Shown here: positions 27,459 through 36,059 of the stretch, piece after piece
Position numbering within the stretch: position 1 is the first letter of the stretch
How the letters are laid out: each line of letters opens with the position of its first letter
Assembly (NCBI GenBank): GCA_026874595.1
Contig: CM049317.1
Location: forward strand, 53,219,618 to 53,283,617
Direction: 5' to 3'
Length of the DNA: 64,000 nucleotides
From: Sipunculus nudus
Taxonomy: Eukaryota; Annelida; Sipuncula; Golfingiida; Sipunculidae
Notes under the pieces: generated by a model
Seen by the model: the letters and a program-made list of their open reading frames with translations, nothing else
Database searches by the model: none
Told to the model about the DNA's origin: nothing
Translations under genes and position numbers: made by a program

Positions 27459-28427
27459 TTAACGAAAGAGAATTTTGGATGGATTGCTGAATAAACCAGC
27501 TGACGAGTTAGAAGACGTCGTGGTGACAGTCTTGTTAAATGGCGAAACGAAAGTCGTACTCGCGTTGAAAGGCTGACTGAATATCGGACGTGACGTTTGT
27601 GGTGAACCAAATACCGTACTCGCGTTGAAAGGCTGACTGAATATTGGACGTGAAGTTTGTGGTGAACCAAATACCAATGAAGGGAACGTCACAGCTGCGT
27701 TAGATGATGTACCCAATGTGGCACCTGCGTTCGATGATGTGTTGCGTGTCGCTTCAGTGTTGATAGGTGTACCCCAGGTGGAATTTGCATTACCAAAGGA
27801 CGCATTCTGACCAAACGAAAATCCCGCCGTAGATTTACCATCACTAGCGAAGTTAAATGCAGGCGTAGTCTCTGGTTTATTTTCAGGTACGCGTGCCGGG
27901 CTATCAGCTACCCCTGGTTTTTTATCCAGTCTCATCGCCACGCAAATGTTTCCGATGTATTGTCCATCCACGGGGAACTGACTGAATCCATCCCCATCTA
28001 AAATCCTCATGTCCACGTTACGCTTTTGGCACAGTTTTTGTGGCAGTAGTGCGATCAAGCGTGCTTTGATTAACTCTTGGGTGCTGGTGTCTTTTCGGGC
28101 GGCTCGGACCATGTCAGCCACAGTTGTGTTATTGCACACGAGTATCCGTTCGTCTTGGTAGTTGTACCTCACGGCGGGTGTCCCAACCAAAGGTTTGTCA
28201 CCTCCATTACTCACGGGTACAATAACATCTGGCATGTGGCGGGGCTCGGCGTATACGAGAAACACGAAGAACTGGTCATCGCAAGACAGCCATTTCATGT
28301 ATTTAGCCTTGTAATAACAATCCTCCATTGTATAATAAAACGATGACAGTCCTGCATTAACGACCATGTGTAACGTCGTTTCTTGTGGCACGGCCACGTT
28401 GTGCTCTTGAGTATCGTTTGCCATCAT
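27459..28427 (-). CDS. FG-repeat, nucleoporin-like protein (322 aa)
   Basis: Residues 1 to about 165 form a globular-looking domain of no recognised family. The C-terminal half is low in charge, rich in Ser/Thr/Asn/Pro, and carries phenylalanine-glycine motifs: FSFGQ, SFGN and two VFGSPQ repeats inside a perfect 20-residue duplication. This composition is that of nucleoporin FG domains, which bind nuclear transport receptors. A role at the nuclear pore, or mimicry of it, is inferred. Minus-strand signals upstream are a CRE (TGACGTCA, 28602-28609), a TATA-like TTTATAAATG (28583-28592), and an acceptor 'tgtctacag' 17 bases before the ATG, so a leader intron is likely. tRNA-Asn lies immediately upstream on the other strand. 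Confidence 0.7.
   Translation of the reverse strand: MMANDTQEHNVAVPQETTLHMVVNAGLSSFYYTMEDCYYKAKYMKWLSCDDQFFVFLVYAEPRHMPDVIVPVSNGGDKPLVGTPAVRYNYQDERILVCNNTTVADMVRAARKDTSTQELIKARLIALLPQKLCQKRNVDMRILDGDGFSQFPVDGQYIGNICVAMRLDKKPGVADSPARVPENKPETTPAFNFASDGKSTAGFSFGQNASFGNANSTWGTPINTEATRNTSSNAGATLGTSSNAAVTFPSLVFGSPQTSRPIFSQPFNASTVFGSPQTSRPIFSQPFNASTTFVSPFNKTVTTTSSNSSAGLFSNPSKILFR
27556..27675 (-). repeat. Two 60-bp tandem repeats in the FG region
   Basis: Two adjacent 60-base units (27556-27615 and 27616-27675) differ at very few positions. They encode the 20-residue FG-containing repeat twice in frame, indicating recent expansion of the FG domain. Confidence 0.85.
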
Positions 28428-28582
28428 GTTGCCAACTGTCTAGACTGTAGACAAACGCACCATTATTATATATTTCTTACGCAGGCACGTGATCGGTATT
28501 GACAAATAGTTTGGTGTCACATGAACCCAATATTTGATAAACAGATTGTAAAGAAAACAACATGTATTGCTGGGATTTAAGG

Positions 28583-28609
28583 CATTTATAAAGATCGTCT
28601 GTGACGTCA
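28583..28609 (-). promoter_or_regulatory. CRE-TATA promoter of the FG-repeat gene
   Basis: On the minus strand TGACGTCA is followed after 9 bases by TTTATAAATG. It resembles the module at 35.2, 40.3 and 57.9 kb but with 5 bases less spacing. Transcription would start near 28555-28560 and lead into the FG gene after splicing. Confidence 0.5.
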
Positions 28610-28688
28610 CACTTTCCATCAGCCAATCAAATCAAGGAATAGTACCTGTTCATGATAACAGAAGAAACTCATGTACAAAAAGCATGTA

Positions 28689-28762
28689 GTCCCTGTGGCG
28701 CAATCGGTTAGCGCGTCCGGCTGTTAATCGGGAGGTTGGTGGTTCGAACCCACCCAGGGACG
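28689..28762 (+). tRNA. tRNA-Asn (anticodon GTT)
   Basis: A 74-base cloverleaf. The acceptor stem GTCCCTG pairs fully with CAGGGAC, the D-arm is GCGC/GCGC, the anticodon loop is CTGTTAA and the T-arm is GGTGG TTCGAAC CCACC. The anticodon stem pairs completely if G-U pairs are allowed. A and B boxes are intact, there is no intron and no encoded CCA. It closely resembles animal tRNA-Asn. It sits in the spacer between two minus-strand genes. Confidence 0.93.
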
Positions 28763-28773
28763 TTATACATGTT

Positions 28774-30003
28774 TTATGTCCCTATGCCACCCGTTCCTGT
28801 TTTTCTTCGTCCAGAGTCTTGCCTGCGAACAAACGGGGAGTAAGTGCACATGGTGCCAGACAGGTCCCTGAGTGGGTAGTCTTCGATAATGTACCCAAGC
28901 AACTTTGAAACCTGCCAAGCCGCCAACGATATCGTTGTCGCAGTGTCGGTTTGTATCTTAGCAATGTACCCGCAGGCTCCGACATCAACATGTTTTAAAG
29001 ACCCGTAAAACGTGACTGTCCCATCAGGATGCACTGACAAGTGCAAAACATGGTCATCGTCACAAACCCACCGTTCATAGAGAAACATTGCGGTGACGCT
29101 GCGGTTTTCTCGTTGAGCAATCAACAGCAAAGCGTTGAGATTGCTACTCAGAAATTCGTCCTCAAACATGACTAGCATACCCGGCACGTTTAACACATTG
29201 TGACTTTCTGTCTCACATTCGTAACTTTCACGGGTACCCGTCTTCGCCTGTCGCACTGCCTGTTCTCCTACCATCTTGTGTTCACAAGACACAGCAGGAG
29301 GCCTCCATGGCGTGCAGATAAAGCATACTTTCTGGTAATCGGATATCACGTTATCCAGAAGCTGGCACAGTTCCACTGTTTTCAGGGAGATCGCGGTTTC
29401 GTGGTCAACCACAACGTCTCCCTTAAATGATTCGTTGTTCTTGTCTAAGCGCGCGTGGAACGAGACTGTTCCAAATGTGTCCATTGTGATATGCACAGAT
29501 TCACCAAGTCCCTCATCAATGTCGTATATCCAGCCTGTAACACTGCCGCCTACTTTTAGGGCCTCATTGAGTAACAGGTCTAAATATTTGGCAAGTTTTT
29601 TCCACACGAAAACCCAACCTCCGACGTGTACGTGCTCTGTGCCTTGTTCCAAAATTACAGTATCGCCTCGGACGGCCCACGGCCTCCATTTGAAACATTT
29701 GCCCTGCCCTACTTGATATGTTATAACCTTTGCGAACTGTTCCGTCAGTTCCGTCTCGTCACACGTGGGGCAGTACCACTTGAATGTGACACGGTCGTCG
29801 GGGACTGTAATGCCAGGAGATGTTTGACATTTCTGGCACGCTCTCACAAGTATGCGTTCTCGCCATTGCAATCCCATCTCTCGCAACCTGTCCTGAAAGT
29901 ACATCCCGTCTGACGGTTCGTATCTCCCCGGGTTGCGGGGCCGACCTGCGTCAGGACTCGGGATCTCCGGGGAACTGCATCGGTCTCCACATGTATTCCC
30001 CAT
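28774..30003 (-). CDS. Zinc-ribbon paralogue 1, short form (409 aa)
   Basis: Starts MGNTCGD, a possible N-myristoylation or palmitoylation site, which its paralogues lack. Module 1 has PSDG-x-F at the start, WRER, a zinc ribbon C-x2-C...C-x2-C (CQKC about 60 residues in, CPTC), then a G-W-I-Y / D-x-x-GTVSF block. The C-terminal half matches only the second half of module 2 of the neighbouring 524-525-residue paralogues (DPDGTVTFYG-like block, then LSGTM-TY), so the second zinc ribbon is missing. TATA (TATATAAAA) lies about 30 bases upstream of the ATG with no sign of an intron. Function unknown; nucleic-acid binding is one possibility from the ribbon. Confidence 0.8.
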   Translation of the reverse strand: MGNTCGDRCSSPEIPSPDAGRPRNPGRYEPSDGMYFQDRLREMGLQWRERILVRACQKCQTSPGITVPDDRVTFKWYCPTCDETELTEQFAKVITYQVGQGKCFKWRPWAVRGDTVILEQGTEHVHVGGWVFVWKKLAKYLDLLLNEALKVGGSVTGWIYDIDEGLGESVHITMDTFGTVSFHARLDKNNESFKGDVVVDHETAISLKTVELCQLLDNVISDYQKVCFICTPWRPPAVSCEHKMVGEQAVRQAKTGTRESYECETESHNVLNVPGMLVMFEDEFLSSNLNALLLIAQRENRSVTAMFLYERWVCDDDHVLHLSVHPDGTVTFYGSLKHVDVGACGYIAKIQTDTATTISLAAWQVSKLLGYIIEDYPLRDLSGTMCTYSPFVRRQDSGRRKTGTGGIGT

Positions 30004-30033
30004 CTTGTCTGAACGGCTGTGCCTGGAACGCCG

Positions 30034-30044
30034 TTTTATATACG
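30034..30044 (-). promoter_or_regulatory. TATA promoter of zinc-ribbon paralogue 1
   Basis: Minus-strand CGTATATAAAA, preceded by TGAGGAGACGGTA. The promoter of paralogue 2 has the same GAGGAGACG-N3/4-ACGTATATAAA arrangement, so the two share a promoter class distinct from the CRE-TATA class. Confidence 0.7.
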
Positions 30045-30239
30045 TACCGTCTCCTCAGCAACCAGCACCCCCCCCCCCTTTGATACCCATGTGTGTTTGT
30101 TATTGTACGTGCCCCGTGTATCACCAGAACAGCGGGTGGCATGACGGATATATGTTTGTATATGTACAAACGTGTACGGTACCTGCAGGTTCCGATAACA
30201 CGTCCGGGGTATGAAATCAGATGACAACATTCCGCGTTT

Positions 30240-31814
30240 TTAACTGACCTCATCCATCTGCCCTTCTTCGTACTTTTCAACCTCAGTTTTCTCAGGGAAC
30301 AACCGAGGATAAGTGTACATCGTACCCGACAAATCTATCGGCGGGTAGTTACTGATCACACACTCCAGTAATGATACAACATCCCATGCCTTGAGCGGTA
30401 TCGCATTCAAAGTGTCGGTTTGTATCATCGTCTGTATCTCGTCGCGGAAGTTGATATACAGCGTTTCCAAAGGTCCATAAAACGTTACGGTACCGTCTGG
30501 GTCCATCGAGATGTGAAGGTCGTGCACTTGATCATGGTTTATCCGATTATAGCGGAACACTGCGTTCATACGACAGTTTTCCTTTTGAGCGGCCAGGAGC
30601 AAAACGTCTAAATCACCGGTCAGAATATTATCCTCCAACATGGCGAGCATTCCTGGTACTTGTACCTCGTCTTCTGTTACGAGCGTGACTTTGTCTTTGA
30701 AACGCAGATACGGTTTCCATCTAAGGTGTATCCACCAATCCCAGGGGGGTTTGCAGTATACCCAAATCGAGGTGTCGGTGCCATGCGGTAGGAAGCCGAA
30801 GGTTCTCTCACGTGTGAACAGATACTCCAACTCACTCTGGTCGCATATAGGGCAGTATTCCTGTACGCCATCAAACACACTTTCGTAATCCGGGTTGCAC
30901 GTCTTGCAGGGAATCACTATCATCTTCTCGCGGTCGTAAAACATATCATACCCTCGTACATTATCTCGAAAGAACCTGCCGTCAGAAGGTACGACACCGT
31001 CTGATGGTCCGACCTCACTGTCCACACCAGCTTCAGTAGTATCACCCGTGTTCGCGTGGGCATGCTGCCCTGGGGATTCCATCACTGTGTCTACGATGTT
31101 GTCATAAGACACCGCCGGAGGTTTCTTGCCGTAAATGACTACATTCTGGTAATCGGTGATCACGTGTTCCAACAGCTGGAACAGTACTTCTGTCGTCAGC
31201 GATATCGCTTTCTCCTTGTGGACCGCCACCTGCATGGTGAAACACGCGTCGTCCTTGTTAATGCGGTCAAAGAATGACACAGTGCCGTAGGGGTCCATCT
31301 GGATATACAAGGACTCACAGATACCCGGAAAACGTCGGTATATCCAACCGGTCACGCTGCGGTTCGCTTTTTGAGCCTCGCATAGAATCATGTCGAGATG
31401 TCCAACCAGGGCCCGCAACACGGAACCGAAGCCTTCCACGTGGATTGTCTTGTCTCCGTGTCGAAACAACACTGTATCTTCTCGACGTAACAACGGTCTC
31501 CACGTAAACGTTATCCCTTGCCCCAAATCGTAGGTTTTCTCGTTTGTGAACAGTGCCATCACTTCTGTCTCTTGACACGTGGGGCAATATATCCTTGCAT
31601 GGTCGTGGTTGGAACGGTAAAGGTAATCGTCTGCACACATTGAGCATTTGTCTACAATTATTAGTTGTTCCCGCCACCTGACTCCCCTTTGTCGTAACAC
31701 GTTACCAAAGAAAGCCCCGCCGGATGGCGCGAAATGGTAAGTGTTACCCGGAGGACCAGTGAAAATACTGATAACCTCCTGGCGATGGCGTGTGTCTGCA
31801 CGGAGGCCCCCCAT
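30240..31814 (-). CDS. Zinc-ribbon paralogue 2, two-module form (524 aa)
   Basis: The start chosen is MGGLRAD, because a TATA box lies about 30-40 bases upstream and the longer open frame would begin upstream of the predicted transcript start. Two related modules follow. Module 1 has PSGGAFF, WREQ, CSMC...CPTC, a DPYGTVSF block and a Leu-rich end. Module 2 has PSDGRFF, CKTC...CPIC, a DPDGTVTFYG block and LSGTMYTYPRL. Each begins with a four-Cys ribbon (C-x2-C-x16/17-C-x2-C), so the protein arose by internal duplication. The C-terminus is acidic. It is closely similar to paralogue 3. The family is not recognised. Confidence 0.85.
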   Translation of the reverse strand: MGGLRADTRHRQEVISIFTGPPGNTYHFAPSGGAFFGNVLRQRGVRWREQLIIVDKCSMCADDYLYRSNHDHARIYCPTCQETEVMALFTNEKTYDLGQGITFTWRPLLRREDTVLFRHGDKTIHVEGFGSVLRALVGHLDMILCEAQKANRSVTGWIYRRFPGICESLYIQMDPYGTVSFFDRINKDDACFTMQVAVHKEKAISLTTEVLFQLLEHVITDYQNVVIYGKKPPAVSYDNIVDTVMESPGQHAHANTGDTTEAGVDSEVGPSDGVVPSDGRFFRDNVRGYDMFYDREKMIVIPCKTCNPDYESVFDGVQEYCPICDQSELEYLFTRERTFGFLPHGTDTSIWVYCKPPWDWWIHLRWKPYLRFKDKVTLVTEDEVQVPGMLAMLEDNILTGDLDVLLLAAQKENCRMNAVFRYNRINHDQVHDLHISMDPDGTVTFYGPLETLYINFRDEIQTMIQTDTLNAIPLKAWDVVSLLECVISNYPPIDLSGTMYTYPRLFPEKTEVEKYEEGQMDEVS

Positions 31815-31844
31815 CGTATATGCCCAGCGCTGCCTGGGACAGCG

Positions 31845-31852
31845 TTTATATA
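31845..31852 (-). promoter_or_regulatory. TATA box of zinc-ribbon paralogue 2
   Basis: Minus-strand TATATAAA preceded by TGAGGAGACGCCACG. It is positioned about 30-40 bases before the chosen ATG and matches the paralogue 1 promoter. Confidence 0.7.
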
Positions 31853-32120
31853 CGTGGCGTCTCCTCAACAACCCGCTCCACTCTCCAACTCAACATCACT
31901 GTCCCGCCGTCACTAAATATATAGACCTCGTCATATGTGAGTCACGTGCTCCAGAGTTGTTCCACATAATCTGCTGACACATGTGGTTCACGACACGTCT
32001 CAGATTACGCAAGGCCTCACCTTCACCTCCGATGAACCGTCTGCCGCATGCTGTGTAACATATTTCGTGTACACAAATGTGTACATTACATACTGGTTCC
32101 GATGTGACTTCCCCCCGTGA

Positions 32121-33698
32121 TTAATGGTCTTCATTTATCTCCTCATCATCGTCAGCATCGTCATCATCCATCTGCTCTTCTTCGTACTTTTCAACCTCAG
32201 TTTTCTCAGGGAACAACCGAGGATAAGTGTACATCGTACCCGACAAGTCTCTCGGCGGGTAGTGCCTGATCATTGTGTTAAGTAATGATACAAGATCCCA
32301 GGCCTTGATCGATAGCGCATTCAAAATGTCGGTTTGTATGGTCTCCTGTACCCCGTCGGTGTCGAAGATATACCGCGTTATCAAAGGTCCATAAAACGTT
32401 ATCGTACCGTCCGGGTCCATCGAAAGTTGAAGGTCGTGCATTTGATTATACCTTTTTCGATTATAGCGAAACAGTGCGTTTATGCGGCAGTTTTCCTTTT
32501 GAGCGGCCAGGAACAAAACGTCTAAATCACCGGTCAGATTATTATCCTCCAGCATGGCGAGTATTCCTGGTATTTGTACATCTTTGTTCTGTCCTATCAA
32601 CCCTACCCTGCCCTTGAAACGCCTGTACGGTTCCCAGAGAAAATGTATCCAATCAGATTCGGGAGTGGAAGACGGTAGGAAGTTGAAGAATTCCTCACAT
32701 GTGAACAGATACTCCAACTCACTCTGGTCGCATATAGGGCAGTATTCCCGTACGTCATCAAACACACTTTCGTAATCCGGGTTGCACCTCGCGCACTGTA
32801 TCACTACCATCTTCTCGCGGTCGTAAAGTATGTCATATCCTCGTACATGACCTCGAAAGAACCTGCCGTCAAAAGGTACGACACCGTCTGATGGTCCCGC
32901 CACACTGTCAACACCCGCTTCAGTAGTATCACCCGTGTTCGCGTGGGCATGCTGCCCTGGATATCCCGGCACTGCGTCTACAATGTTGTCATAAGACACC
33001 GCCGGAGGATTCCAGCTGTAAATGGTTACATCCTGGTAATCGGTGATCACCTGCTCCAACAATTGGAACAGTACTTCTGTCGTCAGCGATATCGTCTCAT
33101 CCCTGTGGGCCGCCACCTGCATTGTGAAACGCGCGTCATCCTTGTAAATGCGGTCGTAGAATGACACAGTGCCATACGGGTCCATCTGGATATGCAAAGA
33201 TTTACATATACCGGAGACATTAGGGTATATCCAACCGGTCAAGCTGCTGTTAGCCTTTTGAGCATCAGACAGCATCCTGTCGAGATGTCCGACCAGGGCC
33301 CGCAACACGGAACCGAAGCCTTCCACGTGGATTGTCTTGTCTCTATGTCGAAACAACACTGTATCTCCATGACGTAACAACGGCCGCCACCTGAACGTTA
33401 TCCCTTGCCCCAAATCGTAGGTTTTCTCGGTTGTGAGCAGTGCCCTCAGTTCTGTCTCTTGACACGTGGGGCAGTATAACCTGCCCCGTCTGTTGTGATG
33501 GTACAGGTAATCGTCTGCACACATTGAGCATTTGTCTACAACTATGTGTTCTTCTCGCCACGTCACCCCCCTCCGTCGTAACCTGTTACTAAAGAAATTC
33601 CCGTCGGAAGGCGCGTAACCGTAACTGTTACCCGGTGGACCAGTGAAAAGACCGACTACATCCCGGCGATGGCGTGAGTGTGCATAGCGGTCCCCCAT
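32121..33698 (-). CDS. Zinc-ribbon paralogue 3, two-module form (525 aa)
   Basis: Begins MGDRYAHSRHRRD, colinear with the paralogue 2 start. It has the same two-module architecture with ribbons CSMC...CPTC and CARC...CPIC, each followed by a conserved beta-rich block ending in GTVSF or GTITFYG. Module 1 and the C-terminal end are nearly identical to paralogue 2, which indicates recent duplication or gene conversion, while the segment after the second ribbon is diverged. The C-terminus is a long Asp/Glu tail (DDDADDDEEIN). No clear TATA box is visible upstream, unlike the other two. Function unknown. Confidence 0.85.
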   Translation of the reverse strand: MGDRYAHSRHRRDVVGLFTGPPGNSYGYAPSDGNFFSNRLRRRGVTWREEHIVVDKCSMCADDYLYHHNRRGRLYCPTCQETELRALLTTEKTYDLGQGITFRWRPLLRHGDTVLFRHRDKTIHVEGFGSVLRALVGHLDRMLSDAQKANSSLTGWIYPNVSGICKSLHIQMDPYGTVSFYDRIYKDDARFTMQVAAHRDETISLTTEVLFQLLEQVITDYQDVTIYSWNPPAVSYDNIVDAVPGYPGQHAHANTGDTTEAGVDSVAGPSDGVVPFDGRFFRGHVRGYDILYDREKMVVIQCARCNPDYESVFDDVREYCPICDQSELEYLFTCEEFFNFLPSSTPESDWIHFLWEPYRRFKGRVGLIGQNKDVQIPGILAMLEDNNLTGDLDVLFLAAQKENCRINALFRYNRKRYNQMHDLQLSMDPDGTITFYGPLITRYIFDTDGVQETIQTDILNALSIKAWDLVSLLNTMIRHYPPRDLSGTMYTYPRLFPEKTEVEKYEEEQMDDDDADDDEEINEDH

Positions 33699-33943
33699 CG
33701 TGTACGCTGGACGCTGCTTGGCAATTAACAATCGTTGTCGATCACGCAGAGCCTGACACCAGACCGTGGATACTTGTTAACCCAAATAATGTTACATATA
33801 TGAGACACGGCAGGGCTTGAATGACATGTGTGAGTCACGTGTGCCCACATAGTTCATAAGAAATACGATGACGCATTCCTTGTTTTTTTGTTTCGTGTCC
33901 CTTTTATTACATAAGTGTCATAATGTCCGGGTCTGATGTGAAA

Positions 33944-34053
33944 GTCCCCGTGGCGTAACGGGCTAATTCAAACTTTCCTACCTGGACCAATAGTTTGTAC
34001 TTGCAGTTCCGGCAAGGTTAAGTTCGGATCCGGGTTCGAATCCCGGCGGTGAC
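33944..34053 (+). pseudogene. tRNA-like gene or tRNA pseudogene
   Basis: Ends look tRNA-like. GTCCCCG pairs with CGGTGAC with one mismatch, an A box TGGCGTAACGGG is present, and the T-arm CCGGGTTCGAATCCCGG is perfect. Between them are about 70 bases with no standard anticodon arm, so total length is 110. It could be an intron-containing tRNA, a decayed tRNA or a polymerase III transcript of another kind. Confidence 0.5.
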
Positions 34054-34059
34054 ATTCAC

Positions 34060-34320
34060 TTTTGTCTAATATATATTTCATATACGTGTGTGTCGGTTGA
34101 AATTAATGTTTATGAGGTAAATATACAAAACATCCCTCACGTATCTGCAAGATCAACAACAGATATTTCGTGGTGTTACGATTATGTATATAATACATAA
34201 TAATATGTAAATATATATATATATATATACATATCTCATTGTGCTCAGATGACAACAGATAAGGCGACCCGGGACGAACCCGAGTTCACATGACTCATCA
34301 ATACGTGTTATCCAACCGTC
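34060..34320. other. AT-rich spacer
   Basis: Contains a short TA run (about 34207-34228) and no recognisable gene. Confidence 0.5.
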
Positions 34321-34830
34321 ACTTCCTGTCGTCTGACCCCATGTGACCCGGCACTTCCGTTCACGACCCTTCACACTTCCTCACTTCCGGTCCAACACCA
34401 CCCTACGTACCCGCACCGGAAGTCCCATTTACTCAATGGTTAAGCGTGACCCCAAAGTGTGACCCCGATCACGACTGCCGGGTGTATAGCAGACTTCCGG
34501 TACATGCGCTGTCAGCTCATTGGTCAGATCAGGTCACGTGGTGTGCATTCAGTCCGCCCATTGGTCAGGTCTCATTCACAACAATCAAACACGCGATGTC
34601 CACGTGGTCTATTGCATCATCCCCGACCCATTCGTCCACACATTTCAAACCTGTTTTTAAACCTTTTTCTCTCACGTTTTTTTCCGGATTGGCATCATAT
34701 CCCACTTTACTCACATAACTGGACAATTATGCAAGATTTCACCATCATCGCCTTATTAACATCACTACAACAACTCATTTAAATCCTGAAGCGGTGCACA
34801 ACCGGAAGTACTATTCTACCGGAAGTTGGG
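34321..34830. promoter_or_regulatory. Cluster of ETS-type sites with CCAAT and E-boxes
   Basis: Eight GGAA/TTCC core sites, five of them full CCGGAAGT or its complement, occur at about 34321, 34352, 34374, 34382, 34415, 34493, 34801 and 34818. Between them are inverted CCAAT boxes (CATTGGTCAG at about 34519 and 34559), CACGTG E-boxes (about 34533 and 34600) and a doubled GTGACCCC. This density is what one expects of an enhancer or a bidirectional promoter; binding is inferred from motifs only. Confidence 0.6.
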
Positions 34831-34891
34831 CACACCCGCACGCGGCACCTCGACCCTCGACGCTTCGCCATGAATAAATTAGAGTGTGCGT

Positions 34892-34958
34892 GATTTCGGG
34901 CCCGCGTGCCGGGGAGGGTGTTTTTTTGCGATTTCGGGCCCGCGTGCCGGGGAGGGTG
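34892..34958. repeat. 29-bp GC-rich direct repeat
   Basis: A 29-base unit containing GGGCCCGCGTGCCGGGG occurs at 34892-34920 and exactly again at 34930-34958. It lies between the ETS cluster and the CRE-TATA promoter. Role unknown. Confidence 0.85.
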
Positions 34959-35039
34959 GCACATGTGTGTGAGCGATGATACGTGTGTTTGATTTTTTAC
35001 CCCCCCCCCCGGGTAAAAATTTTCAAGATGGTGGATGGA

Positions 35040-35207
35040 TGTATGTGTAAGGAGAGCGTTGATTGGTTGGGGAGATGTGAGAAGTGATTTGATTGGTTAC
35101 GCAGTGGAGTGACGTCACAGTAAGCGGAAACCAACGGGGAGGTAAAATAAGGATGTATGTGTATCCGGCGGAAACGACAGGGGGTGGTTTGTTTGAAACG
35201 GTGTGTG
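35040..35207 (+). promoter_or_regulatory. Upstream part of the plus-strand promoter
   Basis: Two GATTGGTT (inverted CCAAT) elements at about 35057 and 35091 and a first CRE (TGACGTCA, about 35110) precede the core promoter. Confidence 0.55.
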
Positions 35208-35239
35208 TGACGTCACAGGAGAAATAAGGTATATAAGGA
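35208..35239 (+). promoter_or_regulatory. CRE-TATA core promoter of the rightward unit
   Basis: TGACGTCACAGG, 10 bases, then TATATAAGGA. The same elements with the same 32-base span occur on the minus strand at 40295-40326 and 57932-57963. Expected transcript start is about 35260. Confidence 0.8.
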
Positions 35240-35259
35240 GGTAGTTTGGACGGAGTAAA

Positions 35260-35412
35260 GTCAGACTCTGGTTTTGACTGGTACTAGTACTGGTGATAAC
35301 TACAATTTGGATATACAGAAGCCGTCGTTGTGTTGAAGCTACAGAAAGCAAGTTGAAGCAAAGATTTGAAAGTTTGTTGAAGATTTGAGTTTGTGACAAA
35401 ACAACAATACCG
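35260..35412 (+). other. Predicted non-coding leader exon
   Basis: From the expected start to a donor CCG|GTAGGTGT at 35413 (a second candidate lies at 35417). It contains no ORF of note. The next good acceptor in line is 'gacttacag' at 36577-36585, just before the first ORF. Exon limits are inferred. Confidence 0.5.
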
Positions 35413-35460
35413 GTAGGTGTATTTTGTAATTGGTGTTGTTTTTGAACAATATTAATGTCA

Positions 35461-35913
35461 CACCCACTGGCCAGTAAGGTAGGCCGGGGGTGAATAATAT
35501 TTTTGTTTAGGGAGTGAATTTTTTAGTTTGTATTTGAGGTGGCCCCAGTAACGAAGGGTCCCTAATATTTGGTTGTTGGCAGTAACAGATACAAAAAACT
35601 AAAATGTGACCAGTAACGAAGGTCATTGGGAGGTTGGGATGGATGACAGGGGGGGGGGGGAATTATGTTTTTGTTTGGTTGTTGTTAGAAAACTTAGGAC
35701 ACCCACTGGCCAGTAAGGTAGGCCGGGGTTACATTTATTTTGTGTATGGTTGTGTACCCAACGGACTGACATCACTTTAAAAACCCCCCAGATGCGCAGG
35801 AGTTAGATAAAAGCCATGTTTATACTACCTGACCAGTAAGCAAGGTCGGGTGACGTGTTTTTCCCCTGATAAAAAAAAAACTATTAAACCCCTGACCAGT
35901 AAGCAAGGTCGGG
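35461..35913 (+). repeat. Array of six hairpins with related AGTAA loops, in leader intron
   Basis: Hairpins at 35461-35492, 35541-35561, 35607-35625, 35708-35724, 35828-35850 and 35889-35913. All have a 9-base loop (AGTAAGGTA twice, AGTAACGAA twice, AGTAAGCAA twice) closed by CC...GG. Stems differ but stay complementary: GGCC/GGCC, GGCCCC/GGGTCC with one mismatch, TGACC/GGTCA, CCTGACC/GGTCGGG. The first extends by CACCC/GGGTG. A degenerate seventh may lie at about 35578. This is compensatory change around a fixed loop, as in a functional RNA element. Confidence 0.7.
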
Positions 35914-36059
35914 TGACGTGTTTTCCCCCCCATCCATCCATCCATCCAACTCGGAGCGGTTCGGTTTTTTTGCCACACAAGTGACACAGACTAACCGTAA
36001 CGACGATTAAGTAATGTTGTGACATAGAAACGGGAAGAGAATTTGTATTTTTTTAACCA

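Noticed and set aside
34446-34782. Overlapping plus-strand ORFs of 90-107 codons
   Set aside because: They lie in the ETS/CCAAT control region, have no motif, and codons are set by binding-site repeats.
35461-35913. Iron-responsive elements
   Set aside because: Loops are AGTAA-type nine-mers and lack the CAGUGN six-base loop and bulged C.
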